This document shows positions 1 to 8,772 of a stretch of DNA of 64,000 nt, in pieces. This DNA comes from Diaminobutyricimonas sp. LJ205 (GTDB lineage Bacteria > Actinomycetota > Actinomycetes > Actinomycetales > Microbacteriaceae). Position 1 is the first letter of the stretch; every line of letters begins with the position of its first letter. Where the stretch lies: positions 1,922,001 to 1,986,000 of the forward strand of contig NZ_CP046619.1 of assembly GCF_009755725.1 (NCBI RefSeq), written 5' to 3'. The translations under genes were made by a program, and so were the position numbers. The notes beneath the pieces were generated by a model. That model was given only the letters and a program-made list of their open reading frames with translations. It made no database searches and was not told the origin of the DNA.

Positions 1-183
1 TTGAACTGACAGCCGTGAGCGTGGGGGCACACTCGGCAAAAGCTCTGATGGGGTCTGTGAGCGCCTGATTAGAGGGTCGGGCAGGGCACAGACTCGACTA
101 ACCATTCTGGCAGATTTTTCGGCGACTCGCGCACCATCCCCGCCAACCTCGCGTGAAAGGGCGCGGCAGGGAAGAATCGCAGC

Positions 184-1326
184 GTGCGCCTCGACTTTCC
201 GCAGTCCCCCCGCTCGACCCTCGGCATTGAATGGGAGTTGATGTGCGTCGACCGCAGGAGCGGCGAACTTCGCCCGGCCGCGCCGGAGATCCTTGCCAAG
301 GTCGGCAGCGACACGAGCAAGTTCCCGCACGCAACCGTCGAGTTCCAGACCAACACTGTCGAGCTCGCGACCGCCCCGCACAGTCGGGTTGCCGACGCGG
401 TCGCTGATCTGGCCGGGGTGCTCGAGAGCGTGCGGAATGCCGCCGAGCCGCTCGGCGTCGACCTGATCGGGGGCGGCACGCATCCGTTCGCCCAATGGTT
501 CCGGCAGCATCTGACGCCGAACAAGCCGCGGTATGAGAAGGTCCTTGAACGCGCCCAGTGGTGGGCGCGGCAGATGCTCATCTGGGGCGTCCACGTGCAC
601 ATCGGCGTCGACGACAAGCAGAAGGCGATTCCGTTGCTGAACGCGCTGCTGACCTATTACCCGCACTTCCAGGGGCTGTCGGCGTCAAGTCCGTTCTGGG
701 CGAGCGAGCGTACCGGTTACGCGTCCAATCGTGCGCTGATCTACCAGCAGTTGAACACCGCGGGCATGCCGCCGCTGCTGAAGGACTGGGACGAGTTCGA
801 GTCCATGGTCGGCGATCTGGTGCGTGCCGGGGTCATTGACGATGCCACCGAGTTGCGCTGGGACATCCGTCCGTCCTCGCGGTGGGGCACCCTCGAGGTG
901 CGCATCTTCGACGGCGTGGCGACCCTCGACGAGGTGGGCGCCCTGGCTGCGCTCACCCAGTGCGTCGTCGAGGACCTGTCTTCACGAATGGATGCCGGTG
1001 AGGAACCGGTCGTCCTGCAGCAGTGGTACCTGCGTGAGAACAAATGGCGGGCCGCTCGCTACGGGCTCGACGCGACCATCATCACGAACCGGGAGGGCGA
1101 CCAGGCCCCGCTGCGCGACGAGCTCCGGCAGCTCATCGCCCGTCTCGAGCCGACCGCTGAGCGACTCGGATGCCTGAACGAGTTGCGGTTTGCACTGACG
1201 ATCCTTGAATCCGGCGCCGGCTACGAGCGGCAACTCGCCGCCGCCGAGGCCAGTGACGGCAGTCTCAAGGCGGTCGTCGCGCACCTCACGGCGGAACTGC
1301 GCGACGGCATCCAACCCGTCGGCTAA
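184..1326 (+). CDS. Carboxylate-amine ligase, YbdK / glutamate-cysteine ligase 2 family
   Basis: A 380-residue cytoplasmic protein starting at GTG. It has the family signature G-I-E-W-E-L at residues 14-19, which resembles the GxExE ATP/Mg-binding motif of the GCS2 superfamily, and a histidine-rich V-H-V-H-I-G motif near residue 137. The length matches YbdK enzymes (about 370-380 aa), which join an amino acid amine to a glutamate-type carboxylate with ATP; E. coli YbdK has weak gamma-glutamylcysteine ligase activity. In actinobacteria these are often named glutamate-cysteine ligase, but the true substrate is usually unknown. The gene overlaps the end of the convergent oxidoreductase pseudogene by 4 nt. 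The family call is firm and the substrate is not. Confidence 0.88.
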   Translation: MRLDFPQSPRSTLGIEWELMCVDRRSGELRPAAPEILAKVGSDTSKFPHATVEFQTNTVELATAPHSRVADAVADLAGVLESVRNAAEPLGVDLIGGGTHPFAQWFRQHLTPNKPRYEKVLERAQWWARQMLIWGVHVHIGVDDKQKAIPLLNALLTYYPHFQGLSASSPFWASERTGYASNRALIYQQLNTAGMPPLLKDWDEFESMVGDLVRAGVIDDATELRWDIRPSSRWGTLEVRIFDGVATLDEVGALAALTQCVVEDLSSRMDAGEEPVVLQQWYLRENKWRAARYGLDATIITNREGDQAPLRDELRQLIARLEPTAERLGCLNELRFALTILESGAGYERQLAAAEASDGSLKAVVAHLTAELRDGIQPVG

Positions 1327-2103
1327 CCGGCGTTCCGTGAGTCGCGCCAGGCCAACCATTTGCGCACGAAGTCGAGGTCGTAGTTCGGGGCGCTGAGGCC
1401 GAGCGTGAACAGGCTCGCCCCGAGGTTCCGCAAGGCATCCGCCTCCTCGGTCGAGCGCCGCTTCACCTCGACTGAGATCTCGATCTCATCCACGTTCCGG
1501 CCAACGGCCGCGCCGTGTCCGCGGAGCACGTCCAGTTTGTGCGCGAGCACCTCCGGGGTGGCGAAGCTGTGCCAGATGTCGGCGTGCTCGGCGACGATGC
1601 GGAGAGTGCGTTTCTCGCCAGCGCCACCGATCAGGATGGGAATCTGCCTGCTTGGCGGTGGGTTCAGTTTCTGCCAGCGGTCCTTGATCACCGGCAGTCC
1701 CGCAGCGAGATCGCGCAGTCGGCTGCCGGGGGTGCCGAACTCGTAGCCGTACTCGTCGTAGTCGCGCTGGAACCAGCCCGAGCCGGTGCCGAAGATGAAA
1801 CGGCCGCCGGAGATGTGGTCGAGGGTGCGTGCCATGTCGGCCTGCAGGTTCGCGTTCCGATAGCTGTTGCAGTTCACCAGGGTGCCGAACTCCACCCGGC
1901 TGGTCTGCTCTGCCCAGGCGCCGAGCATCGTCCAGGCCTCGAAGTGCAGGCCATCGCGGTCGCCGGAAAGCGGGAAGAAGTGGTCCCAGTTGAAGATGAT
2001 GTCGACGCCGAGCTCTTCAAGTTCGGCGACGATCCCGCGAATCTGCGAGTACGGGGCGTGCTGATTTCGCGATCTGCACGCCGATCCGGATCGGCCGCGG
2101 CAT
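1323..2103 (-). pseudogene. Luciferase-like F420-dependent oxidoreductase interrupted by a frameshift
   Basis: Two reading frames together make one luciferase-like (LLM class) F420-dependent oxidoreductase of about 260 aa. The first frame starts at ATG 2103 (MPRPIRIGVQIAK) and soon runs into a stop. The second takes up at QHAPYSQIRG near 2062 and continues uninterrupted through IIFNWDHFFPLSG, FGTGSGWFQRDYDEYG and PILIGGAGEKRTLR to the stop at 1323. The break lies around 2062-2067, where one extra base (or two missing bases) separates the frames. The total of 781 nt is one more than a multiple of three, as a single insertion would give. Members normally reduce or oxidise small substrates with F420. 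It may be a recent pseudogene or a sequencing error. The remainder looks intact, with no other stops. Confidence 0.85.
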
Positions 2104-2128
2104 TTGGCTCACGTCTGGAGGCCCGCGG

Positions 2129-3700
2129 TCAGCGGCCGAGGAACTTCTGCAGCGACGCGAGCTCTTCTGGGCTCGGCGCGCCGGGCTTGCCAGCGCCCGC
2201 GCCGAGTCCGAAACCGCTGCCGGCCTCACCGGTGTTCGGCTTCACGCCGGCGGCGCGGGCCGCTTCCTCGGCGGCGCGCTTGGCCGGGTTGCCGGACTTC
2301 GACTTCGAGCTGGCCTTCTTCTTCGAGCCCGCCTTGCCGCGTCCGCCGCCGAATCCACCCGGCATGGGGCCCATGCCCGGGATCTGCGGGGTTCCACCGC
2401 GGGCGACGGTCTTCATCATCTTTGCGGCCTGCTCGAATCGAGTGACCAGCTGGTTGACGTCGGTGACGGTCATCCCGGAACCACGGGCGATGCGCAGCCT
2501 ACGTGACCCGTTCAGAAGCTTGGTGTTCTGCCGTTCCGCTGGCGTCATCGACCGGATGATCGCCTCGGTGCGGTCGATCTCGCGCTCGTCGAAGTTCTCG
2601 AGCTGATCGCGCATGCCCTTGGCGCCCGGCAGCATGCCGAGCATGCCCTTGAGCGAGCCCATCTTCTTGAGCTGCTGCATCTGGCCGAGGAAGTCCTCGA
2701 GGGTGAAGCTGTCGGTCGCGAACTTCTCGGCGACCGCCTTCGCCTCTTCCTCGTCGAACGCCTTCTGGGCCTGCTCGATGAGGCTGAGGATGTCACCGAG
2801 GTCGAGGATGCGGCTCGCCATCCGGTCCGGGTAGAACGGCTCGAAGTCGCCGAGTCCCTCACCGGTGGAGGCGAACATGATCGGGCGGCCGGTGACCGAT
2901 GCCACCGACAGCGCGGCACCGCCGCGGGCGTCGCCGTCGAGCTTGGTGAGCACCACACCGGTGAAGTCGACGCCATCCTGGAACGCCTTGGCGGTGGCCA
3001 CGGCATCCTGACCGATCATCGCGTCGATGACGAACAGCACCTCATCGGGACTGGTCGCCTTGCGGATGTCGGATGCCTGCTTCATCAGTTCGGCGTCGAC
3101 ACCGAGTCGACCGGCGGTGTCGATGATGACCACGTCGTGCAGCTTGTCGGTGGCGAATCGGACCGCGTCCTTGGCGACCTTGACCGGGTTGCCGACACCA
3201 TTGCCCGGCTCTGGAGCGAACACGGGCACGCCTGCCTGCTCACCGACCACCTGCAGCTGGGTGACCGCGTTCGGTCGCTGGAGGTCGGCAGCCACGAGCA
3301 TCGGCGTGTGGTTCTGCTCGCGCAGCCACTTCGCGAGCTTGCCCGCGAGAGTCGTCTTACCGGCACCCTGCAGGCCGGCGAGCATGATCACGGTCGGCGG
3401 GTTCTTGGCGAACTCCAGACGCCGCTGCTGGCCGCCGAGAATTCGTACAAGCTCCTCGTTGACGATCTGCACGACCTGCTGGGCGGGGTTGAGGGCCTTG
3501 TTCACCTCGTCGCTGAGTGCACGCTCCCGCACGTGAGAGGTGAAGTCCTTGACGACCTCGAGCGCGACGTCAGCGTCGAGCAGGGCGCGTCGAATCTCGC
3601 GGACGGTGCCGTCGACATCCGCCGCGGACAGCTTGCCCTTGGTGCGGAGATTCTTGAAGGTCTCGGTAAGGCGATCGGAGAGTGTCCCAAAAGTGGCCAT
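2129..3700 (-). CDS. ffh: Signal recognition particle GTPase Ffh (SRP54)
   Basis: A 523-residue protein starting at ATG 3700 (MATFGTLSDRL). It binds 4.5S RNA and escorts ribosomes translating membrane or secreted proteins to FtsY at the membrane. It has an N-terminal helical bundle, then the G domain with the P-loop GLQGAGKTT near residues 106-114, DTAGR near 190 and TKLDGDARGG near 247. The C-terminal M domain is methionine-rich (MGSLKGMLGMLPGAKGM, MMKTVARGG) and ends in a Lys/Gly-rich tail. The frame stays open well upstream of 3700 only because it lies opposite the neighbouring transporter; homology begins at MATFG. It is part of the actinobacterial smc-ftsY-ffh backbone, although here an HNH gene and others separate it from ftsY. 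Confidence 0.97.
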   Translation of the reverse strand: MATFGTLSDRLTETFKNLRTKGKLSAADVDGTVREIRRALLDADVALEVVKDFTSHVRERALSDEVNKALNPAQQVVQIVNEELVRILGGQQRRLEFAKNPPTVIMLAGLQGAGKTTLAGKLAKWLREQNHTPMLVAADLQRPNAVTQLQVVGEQAGVPVFAPEPGNGVGNPVKVAKDAVRFATDKLHDVVIIDTAGRLGVDAELMKQASDIRKATSPDEVLFVIDAMIGQDAVATAKAFQDGVDFTGVVLTKLDGDARGGAALSVASVTGRPIMFASTGEGLGDFEPFYPDRMASRILDLGDILSLIEQAQKAFDEEEAKAVAEKFATDSFTLEDFLGQMQQLKKMGSLKGMLGMLPGAKGMRDQLENFDEREIDRTEAIIRSMTPAERQNTKLLNGSRRLRIARGSGMTVTDVNQLVTRFEQAAKMMKTVARGGTPQIPGMGPMPGGFGGGRGKAGSKKKASSKSKSGNPAKRAAEEAARAAGVKPNTGEAGSGFGLGAGAGKPGAPSPEELASLQKFLGR

Positions 3701-3790
3701 GGTGTCGCCTAGTTTAACCCGCGCCGCAACACTCCCCGCACAGGGTTTACCGTTGACGCATCCCCCCACCGGCTGTCCCCAAGGATCCTG

Positions 3791-5179
3791 ATGCCCACCG
3801 AGCCGATCACCGAGCACGCAATCACCCGCACCGAACGACTGGATCGGTTGCCGTTCACGAAGGCGCACCGCAAGCTGCTGGTCGGCTCCGGTCTCGGCTG
3901 GGCGCTCGACGCCATGGATGTCGGGCTGCTGTCGTACGTGCTCGTCGCGCTGGCCGCCAGTTGGGAGATCACTCCGACCGAGCAGTCCTGGCTCGCCACG
4001 ATCAGTGCGCTGGGCATGGCGATCGGCGCGAGCCTGGGTGGCCTGCTGGCCGACAAGGTCGGCCGTCGTCAGGTCTTCGCCGTCACGTTGCTGATCTTCG
4101 GCATCGCCACCGGGTTGAGCGCTCTCGCCTGGGGCGTCGGGGTGCTGCTGGTGCTGCGCTTCATCGTCGGTCTGGGGCTCGGTGCGGAGCTGCCGGTCGC
4201 GTCCACCCTGGTCAGCGAAATGGCGCCGTCGCGGATCCGTGGCCGGATCGTCGTGATCCTCGAGGCGTTCTGGGCTGTGGGCTGGCTCGCGTCGGCGCTG
4301 ATCGGAGCGTTCATCGTGCCGACCAGCGAGAACGGCTGGCGCTGGGCGCTGGCGATCGGGCTGATTCCGGCGATCTACGCCGCGATCGTGCGGTTCGGGC
4401 TGCCGGAGTCGGTGCGCTTCCTGGAGGCGAAGGGCAGGCACATCGAGGCAGAGTCGGTCGTGCGCGACTTCGAGGCATCCGCGGGCATCGAGCAGGGTGG
4501 CATCACCGAGCCGGCGGCAGCAGCGCCAGCCAGCGCCGAGCGGACGACGGGCACCGCCGAGCCCGCGACGCTCGGCGCCCGGCAGCGGCTGGCCGCGTTG
4601 TTCTCGACCCGGTTGCGTGGACGCACGATCCCGCTCTGGGTGGTCTGGTTCTGTGTCAACTTCTCGTACTACGGCGCCTTCATCTGGTTGCCGACGATCC
4701 TGTTCAACTCGGGCTACCCGCTGGTGCGTTCGGTCGAGTTCACGCTCATCATCACGCTCGCTCAGCTGCCCGGCTATGCGGTCGCGGCCTGGCTGATCGA
4801 GAAGTGGGGTCGCCGGGCAACTCTGTCGGTGTTCCTTGCCGGATCGGCCGTCTCGGCGATGCTGTTCGGCACCGCGGCGACGGACACCACCGTGCTGCTG
4901 TTCGGCTGCCTGCTCTCGTTCTTCAACCTCGGCGCCTGGGGTGCGCTGTACGCCATCACGCCGGAGCTGTTCCCCACCCGGCTGCGCGCGACCGGCGCCG
5001 GCTGGGCGGCCGCGGTGGGCCGGATCGGCGCCATCCTGGCTCCGCTGAGCGTTCCGGTGCTCAGCGCCGCTGGCGGCAACGGGCTGCTGTTCGGTGTGTT
5101 CGGTGTGTTCTTCCTGATCGCGACCGTCGGCGCGCTGTTCCTGGCGGAGAAGCGTGGGCAGTCGCTCGAAGAGGAGTAG
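3791..5179 (+). CDS. MFS transporter, metabolite:H+ symporter type
   Basis: A 462-residue polytopic membrane protein with about 12 predicted segments. It carries the MFS motif-A sequence GGLLADKVGRRQ after segment 2, the RFIVGLGLGAELPVA segment-4 motif, and the paired motif WLIEKWGRRATLS in the second half. The motif pattern (PESVRFLEAKG before the central loop, ELFPTRLRATGAGW near the end) is that of the sugar or aromatic-acid/niacin branch (NiaP/SV2-like). The central loop at residues 225-260 is Ala/Glu-rich. It starts at ATG 3791 and is divergent from ffh. The substrate cannot be told from the sequence; an organic acid or vitamin is plausible by family. Confidence 0.87.
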   Translation: MPTEPITEHAITRTERLDRLPFTKAHRKLLVGSGLGWALDAMDVGLLSYVLVALAASWEITPTEQSWLATISALGMAIGASLGGLLADKVGRRQVFAVTLLIFGIATGLSALAWGVGVLLVLRFIVGLGLGAELPVASTLVSEMAPSRIRGRIVVILEAFWAVGWLASALIGAFIVPTSENGWRWALAIGLIPAIYAAIVRFGLPESVRFLEAKGRHIEAESVVRDFEASAGIEQGGITEPAAAAPASAERTTGTAEPATLGARQRLAALFSTRLRGRTIPLWVVWFCVNFSYYGAFIWLPTILFNSGYPLVRSVEFTLIITLAQLPGYAVAAWLIEKWGRRATLSVFLAGSAVSAMLFGTAATDTTVLLFGCLLSFFNLGAWGALYAITPELFPTRLRATGAGWAAAVGRIGAILAPLSVPVLSAAGGNGLLFGVFGVFFLIATVGALFLAEKRGQSLEEE

Positions 5180-5307
5180 CACCGGGCGCCTATGCGACTG
5201 GCTGATCGCGTCATCCGATCATCTCCGAATGCCAGGACGAACTGTCATGCAAGAGTTTCGAACGCCGGGCTCTCAAGCCCGCACGGCCCGCTCCTCAACA
5301 GCGGAAG

Positions 5308-6681
5308 CTACTTGGAGGTGATCGGGGTGTCCGGGTAGTCGGTGCCGACAATCCCGTGCGGGCTGGACCACTCCAGCACTCCGGGGCTGATCTGTTTCAC
5401 ACTCCAGCCGGGCAAGTGTTTGAGGATGTGGCAGCCGCGACAGAGCAAGGCCAGGTTCTCGGCTGTCGTTTTGCCGCCGTGTTCCCAGGCCAGGGTGTGA
5501 TCGAGGTCGCCGTGGCTGGCGGTGCGGGTGCAGAACGGACATCGACATCGTCGATCCCTCCCGCGGATGAATCGGCGCAGTTTCTTCGAGGGTCGGTAGG
5601 TGTCCGCGGCGAGCACCTGGCCGCTGACCGGGTCGGTGAGCAACCGGATCAGGGACGGTGCCTGCGCGGCCAGTTTGAGTGCCTCGGCCATGCCGATCGG
5701 GCCGCGGCCGGCGATCGTCGCCGGCTCGTCACCCTGACCCAGCAGGGTCAGCGCCGGGATCACGATCGACACCTCGGCGCGGATGCCGATTCCTGCGGCG
5801 TGCGGGGCATCCGGACAGCCGGACGGTTGCCGGGTGAGCACCAGCTCGCACATCAGGTCGGCGCGGATCTGATCCAGCGTGCGTGGCTCGTCCGGGTTGG
5901 CCGCCTTGACGGCTTTGGCTTGTTCGGTGAGTCGGTCCAGCATCGGCACCGCGAACACCGTCGGCAGGGTGTGGATGATCTCGGACATGCCGTCGTCCAG
6001 TTCCTGCAGCCGCACCGCCCGGTCCTCGACGGCCAGCTGGTGCCTGTCCTCGAAGCTGACCTCCGCGAGCCGGGTCGCGGCCAACCGGGCCTGTTTCCGC
6101 AACCGGCCCGGCGTGAGATCGACCGCCCGGTCGATGACCGCGGACTCATAGGTGGCGCGCAGTGTGGGGTCACCGATCGGCAGCCCGCATTCGATGATCA
6201 CCCGGGCATGCCCGACACCGATCGTGCCGGTCTCCAGTGCGGCGAGGGTTCGCGGGAAGTCCTGAACCAGGGTCTCGGCGTCGTTGATCCGGGCCTGGAA
6301 GGTGCGCTCGGACAGGTGGGCGGCCATCCCCAGTTCGGCGGCCAGGGATCGGTAGACCAGTCCCCGGTCGGCACCCTTGCCGGCCTCGGCGACACTCATG
6401 CGAGCCAGGTTGGCAAGCTCGCGGCTCCTCCTCGCCTCCAGCTCGGCCTGCTCCTGCTCCATCCGGACAATGCGTTGGATGCCCTCCGGGATCGAGCCGG
6501 CAACCGTCTGCGAGGTGAACAGGTCACGCGGGAGCCGTCCCACCAGCCAACCCGACGCGCGCAAGTCCGCGACGCGCGCCTGAAAGGCCGCTTCGATCTG
6601 CTCGGCGGACAACGAATCGAGAGGCAACTCGGCCAGAACAGAGGCTTGTGCTTCGCCCCATCCGTTGGCTTCGTTGTCCAT
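5308..6681 (-). CDS. DUF222 / HNH endonuclease domain protein
   Basis: A 457-residue protein starting at ATG 6681. The N-terminal two thirds are the helical DUF222 region typical of actinobacteria. The C-terminus carries an HNH nuclease fold at about residues 376-422: a CRCPFC zinc-type pair, GDLDH, a WEHGG segment, ENLALLCRGCH and HLPGW. Such DUF222-HNH genes occur in many copies in Microbacteriaceae and related genomes. Their target is unknown, and links to mobile DNA or repeat spread have been suggested but not shown. A dispersed repeat copy lies about 50 nt upstream of the start. No partner methylase or toxin-antitoxin gene is nearby. Confidence 0.9.
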   Translation of the reverse strand: MDNEANGWGEAQASVLAELPLDSLSAEQIEAAFQARVADLRASGWLVGRLPRDLFTSQTVAGSIPEGIQRIVRMEQEQAELEARRSRELANLARMSVAEAGKGADRGLVYRSLAAELGMAAHLSERTFQARINDAETLVQDFPRTLAALETGTIGVGHARVIIECGLPIGDPTLRATYESAVIDRAVDLTPGRLRKQARLAATRLAEVSFEDRHQLAVEDRAVRLQELDDGMSEIIHTLPTVFAVPMLDRLTEQAKAVKAANPDEPRTLDQIRADLMCELVLTRQPSGCPDAPHAAGIGIRAEVSIVIPALTLLGQGDEPATIAGRGPIGMAEALKLAAQAPSLIRLLTDPVSGQVLAADTYRPSKKLRRFIRGRDRRCRCPFCTRTASHGDLDHTLAWEHGGKTTAENLALLCRGCHILKHLPGWSVKQISPGVLEWSSPHGIVGTDYPDTPITSK

Positions 6682-6731
6682 GCTCGAAGTCAATACCGGA
6701 CCACCGACATTCCCGCGGACCGTTTCCACAG

Positions 6732-6755
6732 GGTCTCGACAGGCTCGACCAGCGG
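6732..6755. repeat. Dispersed 'GGTCTCGACAGGCTCGACCAGCGG'-type repeat copy
   Basis: A single half-element in the 140-nt gap between the DUF222-HNH gene and ftsY. Close variants occur at 11851-11932 (inside smc), 26693-26716 (inside mutM), 38053-38101 (start of the ABC permease) and 41894-41922. The core is GAGC(T/C)TGCCGA or its complement, flanked by GGT and a trailing CAGCGG. It resembles repetitive extragenic palindromes seen through Microbacteriaceae chromosomes. Confidence 0.7.
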
Positions 6756-6820
6756 AAACAAGGCGGTGTCCAGAGGCGTCACTCGCTGCGCGCGGCGGCG
6801 CTCCCGGCCGCGAAAGGGAG

Positions 6821-7696
6821 CTAGCCGACCAGGTTCGCCGCGAAAACGTGCGGCGTGAAGCCGGTGAGGTCGTTGATGCCCTCGCCCTGGCCGATGAGCT
6901 TGATCGGGATGCCGGTCTTCTCCTGCACCGCAAGCACGAAGCCGCCCTTGGCTGAGCCATCCAGCTTGGTGATGACCAGTCCGGTGACCCCGGCGTGCTG
7001 GATGAACGCCTCCGCCTGCGCGACACCGTTCTGGCCGGTGGTCGCGTCCAGCACGAGCAGCACCTCGGCGATCGGTTCAAGCTTCTCGATCACGCGGCGC
7101 ACCTTGCCGAGCTCGTCCATCAGGCCGGCCTTGGACTGCAATCGACCCGCGGTGTCGACCAGCACGATCTCAGCACCGGTCGCCCGGGCGGTCTCGATGG
7201 TCTGGTAGGCGACGGATGCCGGATCCTGCCCCGGCTGCTGCGGCCGCACGATCTCGGCGCCGGCTCGCTCGGTCCAGGTTGCCAGCTGTTCGACCGCGGC
7301 GGCACGGAAGGTGTCCGCGGCGCCGACCAGCACGGTGCGGCCATGAGTCTTCAGGAACTTGGCGAACTTGCCGATCGTGGTGGTCTTGCCCACGCCGTTG
7401 ACGCCGACGACCAACACGACCGCGGGACGGTTGCTGAGGGTCAGCGTCGAGTCGTGCTTCGCGAGACGTTCCTCGATGGTCTCGCGCAGCATCCGCTTCA
7501 GGTCGGCCGGGTCGGTGGTGCGGTAGCGGTCCACCTTGTCGCGCAACTCATCGACGATCGCCTCGGTGATGTCTGGGCCGAAATCGGCGGTGATGAGCGC
7601 GTCCTCGAGGTCTTCCCAGGTGCCCTCATCGATGGTCTTTTTCGCGAACATGCCGCGCAGGGCGCCGGTGAGTGACCAGGGGGTGCGTTCAGCCAT
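6821..7696 (-). CDS. ftsY: SRP receptor GTPase FtsY
   Basis: A 291-residue protein, the membrane-side partner of Ffh. It has the N-domain helical bundle, then the G domain with VNGVGKTTTIGK near residues 98-109, AADTFRAAAVEQL, DTAGRLQSK and TKLDGSAKGG, and closes with GEGINDL near the C-terminus. It lacks the long acidic A domain of E. coli FtsY and is essentially the NG core, so membrane binding presumably uses the N-terminal amphipathic stretch (WSLTGALRGMFAKK). It starts at ATG 7696. It is separated from smc on the same strand by a three-gene plus-strand insertion. Confidence 0.96.
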   Translation of the reverse strand: MAERTPWSLTGALRGMFAKKTIDEGTWEDLEDALITADFGPDITEAIVDELRDKVDRYRTTDPADLKRMLRETIEERLAKHDSTLTLSNRPAVVLVVGVNGVGKTTTIGKFAKFLKTHGRTVLVGAADTFRAAAVEQLATWTERAGAEIVRPQQPGQDPASVAYQTIETARATGAEIVLVDTAGRLQSKAGLMDELGKVRRVIEKLEPIAEVLLVLDATTGQNGVAQAEAFIQHAGVTGLVITKLDGSAKGGFVLAVQEKTGIPIKLIGQGEGINDLTGFTPHVFAANLVG

Positions 7697-7783
7697 GACA
7701 ACAGGCTAGAGCACCCTGCAGGCACGCCCGGCGAGCACCGCCACCCTTACGAGGCTGGTGAATGCATGGTTGTCTCGACTGGG

Positions 7784-7789
7784 AGGAGG
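7784..7789 (+). promoter_or_regulatory. Strong ribosome binding site fixing the GTG start at 7795
   Basis: AGGAGG lies 5 nt before GTG 7795. An in-frame ATG at 7762 has no comparable site, and the conserved protein begins at VIGFHASHEQ, so GTG 7795 is the better start. Confidence 0.8.
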
Positions 7790-7794
7790 TGCCC

Positions 7795-8772
7795 GTGACC
7801 GTTATCGGATTCCACGCATCGCACGAACAGATCCACCCCGCCGAACTGCTCAAAGCAGTCCAGCACGCTGAACAGGCAGGCTTCACCGCCGCCATGTGCA
7901 GCGACCATTTCGCCCCCTGGAGCGCCCGCCAGGGCCACTCCGGCTTCGCCTGGGCCTGGCTCGGCGCGGCATTGCAGGCGACCAGCCTGCCCTTCGGGGT
8001 GGTGAACGCCCCCGGGCAGCGCTACCACCCGGCGATCATCGCCCAGGCAATCGGCACGCTGGAGGCAATGTTCCCCGGCCGCTTCTGGGCCGCTCTGGGC
8101 AGCGGCGAGGCCGTGAACGAGCACATCACCGGCGAACGCTGGCCGGACAAGGACACTCGAAACCAGCGACTGCTCGAAAGCGTCGAAGTCATGCGCGCCC
8201 TGCTGGCCGGCCATGAAGTGAGCCGGACCGGCACCATCACGGTGGACCGCGCCAGGCTGTGGACCAGGCCGGACTCCCCGCCGCCGCTGATCGGCGCCGC
8301 CGTCTCCGCCGAGACCGCGGGCTGGGTGGCATCGTGGGCCGACGGTCTGGCGACGGTTGCCCAGCCGCTGCCGGTGCTGCGTGAGGTCATCGACGCGTAC
8401 CGGTCCGAGGGCGGCAGAGGACCGCTGGTGCTGCAGGTGCACGTCAGCGTCGCGGACACGGATGCCGAGGCTCTCGCCATCGCGCACGACCAGTGGCGCA
8501 GCAACGTGTTTCCACCGCCGCTGAGCTGGGATGTCGACTCCCCCGAGATCTTCGACCTGGCGTCGGCGCATGTCGAGCCGGAATCGGTGCGCGACTCGGT
8601 GCTCGTGACATCCGACCCGTCCTGGCTGACCGACCGCGTCGGCGAGTTCATCGAGCTCGGCTTCGACGAGGTGTACCTGCACCACGTCGGCCAGCGGCAG
8701 GCCGCGTTCATCGACACCGTCGGTGAACGGGTACTCCCCGCGCTCCCCGTGACCCGAAAGGACGCCGCATGA
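7795..8772 (+). CDS. Luciferase-like oxidoreductase, TIGR03885-like (flavin or F420)
   Basis: A 325-residue LLM-fold enzyme. Recognisable blocks are FHASHEQI at the N-terminus, CSDHFAPW near residue 33, GQRYHPAIIAQA and GSGEAVNEHI near residues 75-110, and FDEVYLHHVG near the end. The pattern fits the G6PDH-like branch of F420 oxidoreductases. I recall a family (TIGR03885) of this type described as a probable reversion to flavin and often next to a GH13 enzyme, as here, but that needs checking. The stop overlaps the start of the GH13 gene by 4 nt (ATGA), so the two are translationally coupled and may act together on a sugar. Confidence 0.82.
   Translation: MTVIGFHASHEQIHPAELLKAVQHAEQAGFTAAMCSDHFAPWSARQGHSGFAWAWLGAALQATSLPFGVVNAPGQRYHPAIIAQAIGTLEAMFPGRFWAALGSGEAVNEHITGERWPDKDTRNQRLLESVEVMRALLAGHEVSRTGTITVDRARLWTRPDSPPPLIGAAVSAETAGWVASWADGLATVAQPLPVLREVIDAYRSEGGRGPLVLQVHVSVADTDAEALAIAHDQWRSNVFPPPLSWDVDSPEIFDLASAHVEPESVRDSVLVTSDPSWLTDRVGEFIELGFDEVYLHHVGQRQAAFIDTVGERVLPALPVTRKDAA

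Noticed and set aside
3701-5182. N-terminal extension of Ffh opposite the MFS gene
   Set aside because: The frame is open but its sequence is the antisense of the transporter, and Ffh homology starts at MATFGTLSDRL (3700).
5266-5281. CGGGCT/AGCCCG hairpin between the MFS and HNH genes as a terminator
   Set aside because: The stem is only 6 bp with no T run; too weak to list.
5308-6681. Restriction-modification or toxin-antitoxin system around the HNH gene
   Set aside because: No methylase, specificity subunit or antitoxin-like gene lies next to it; DUF222-HNH genes are generally solitary.
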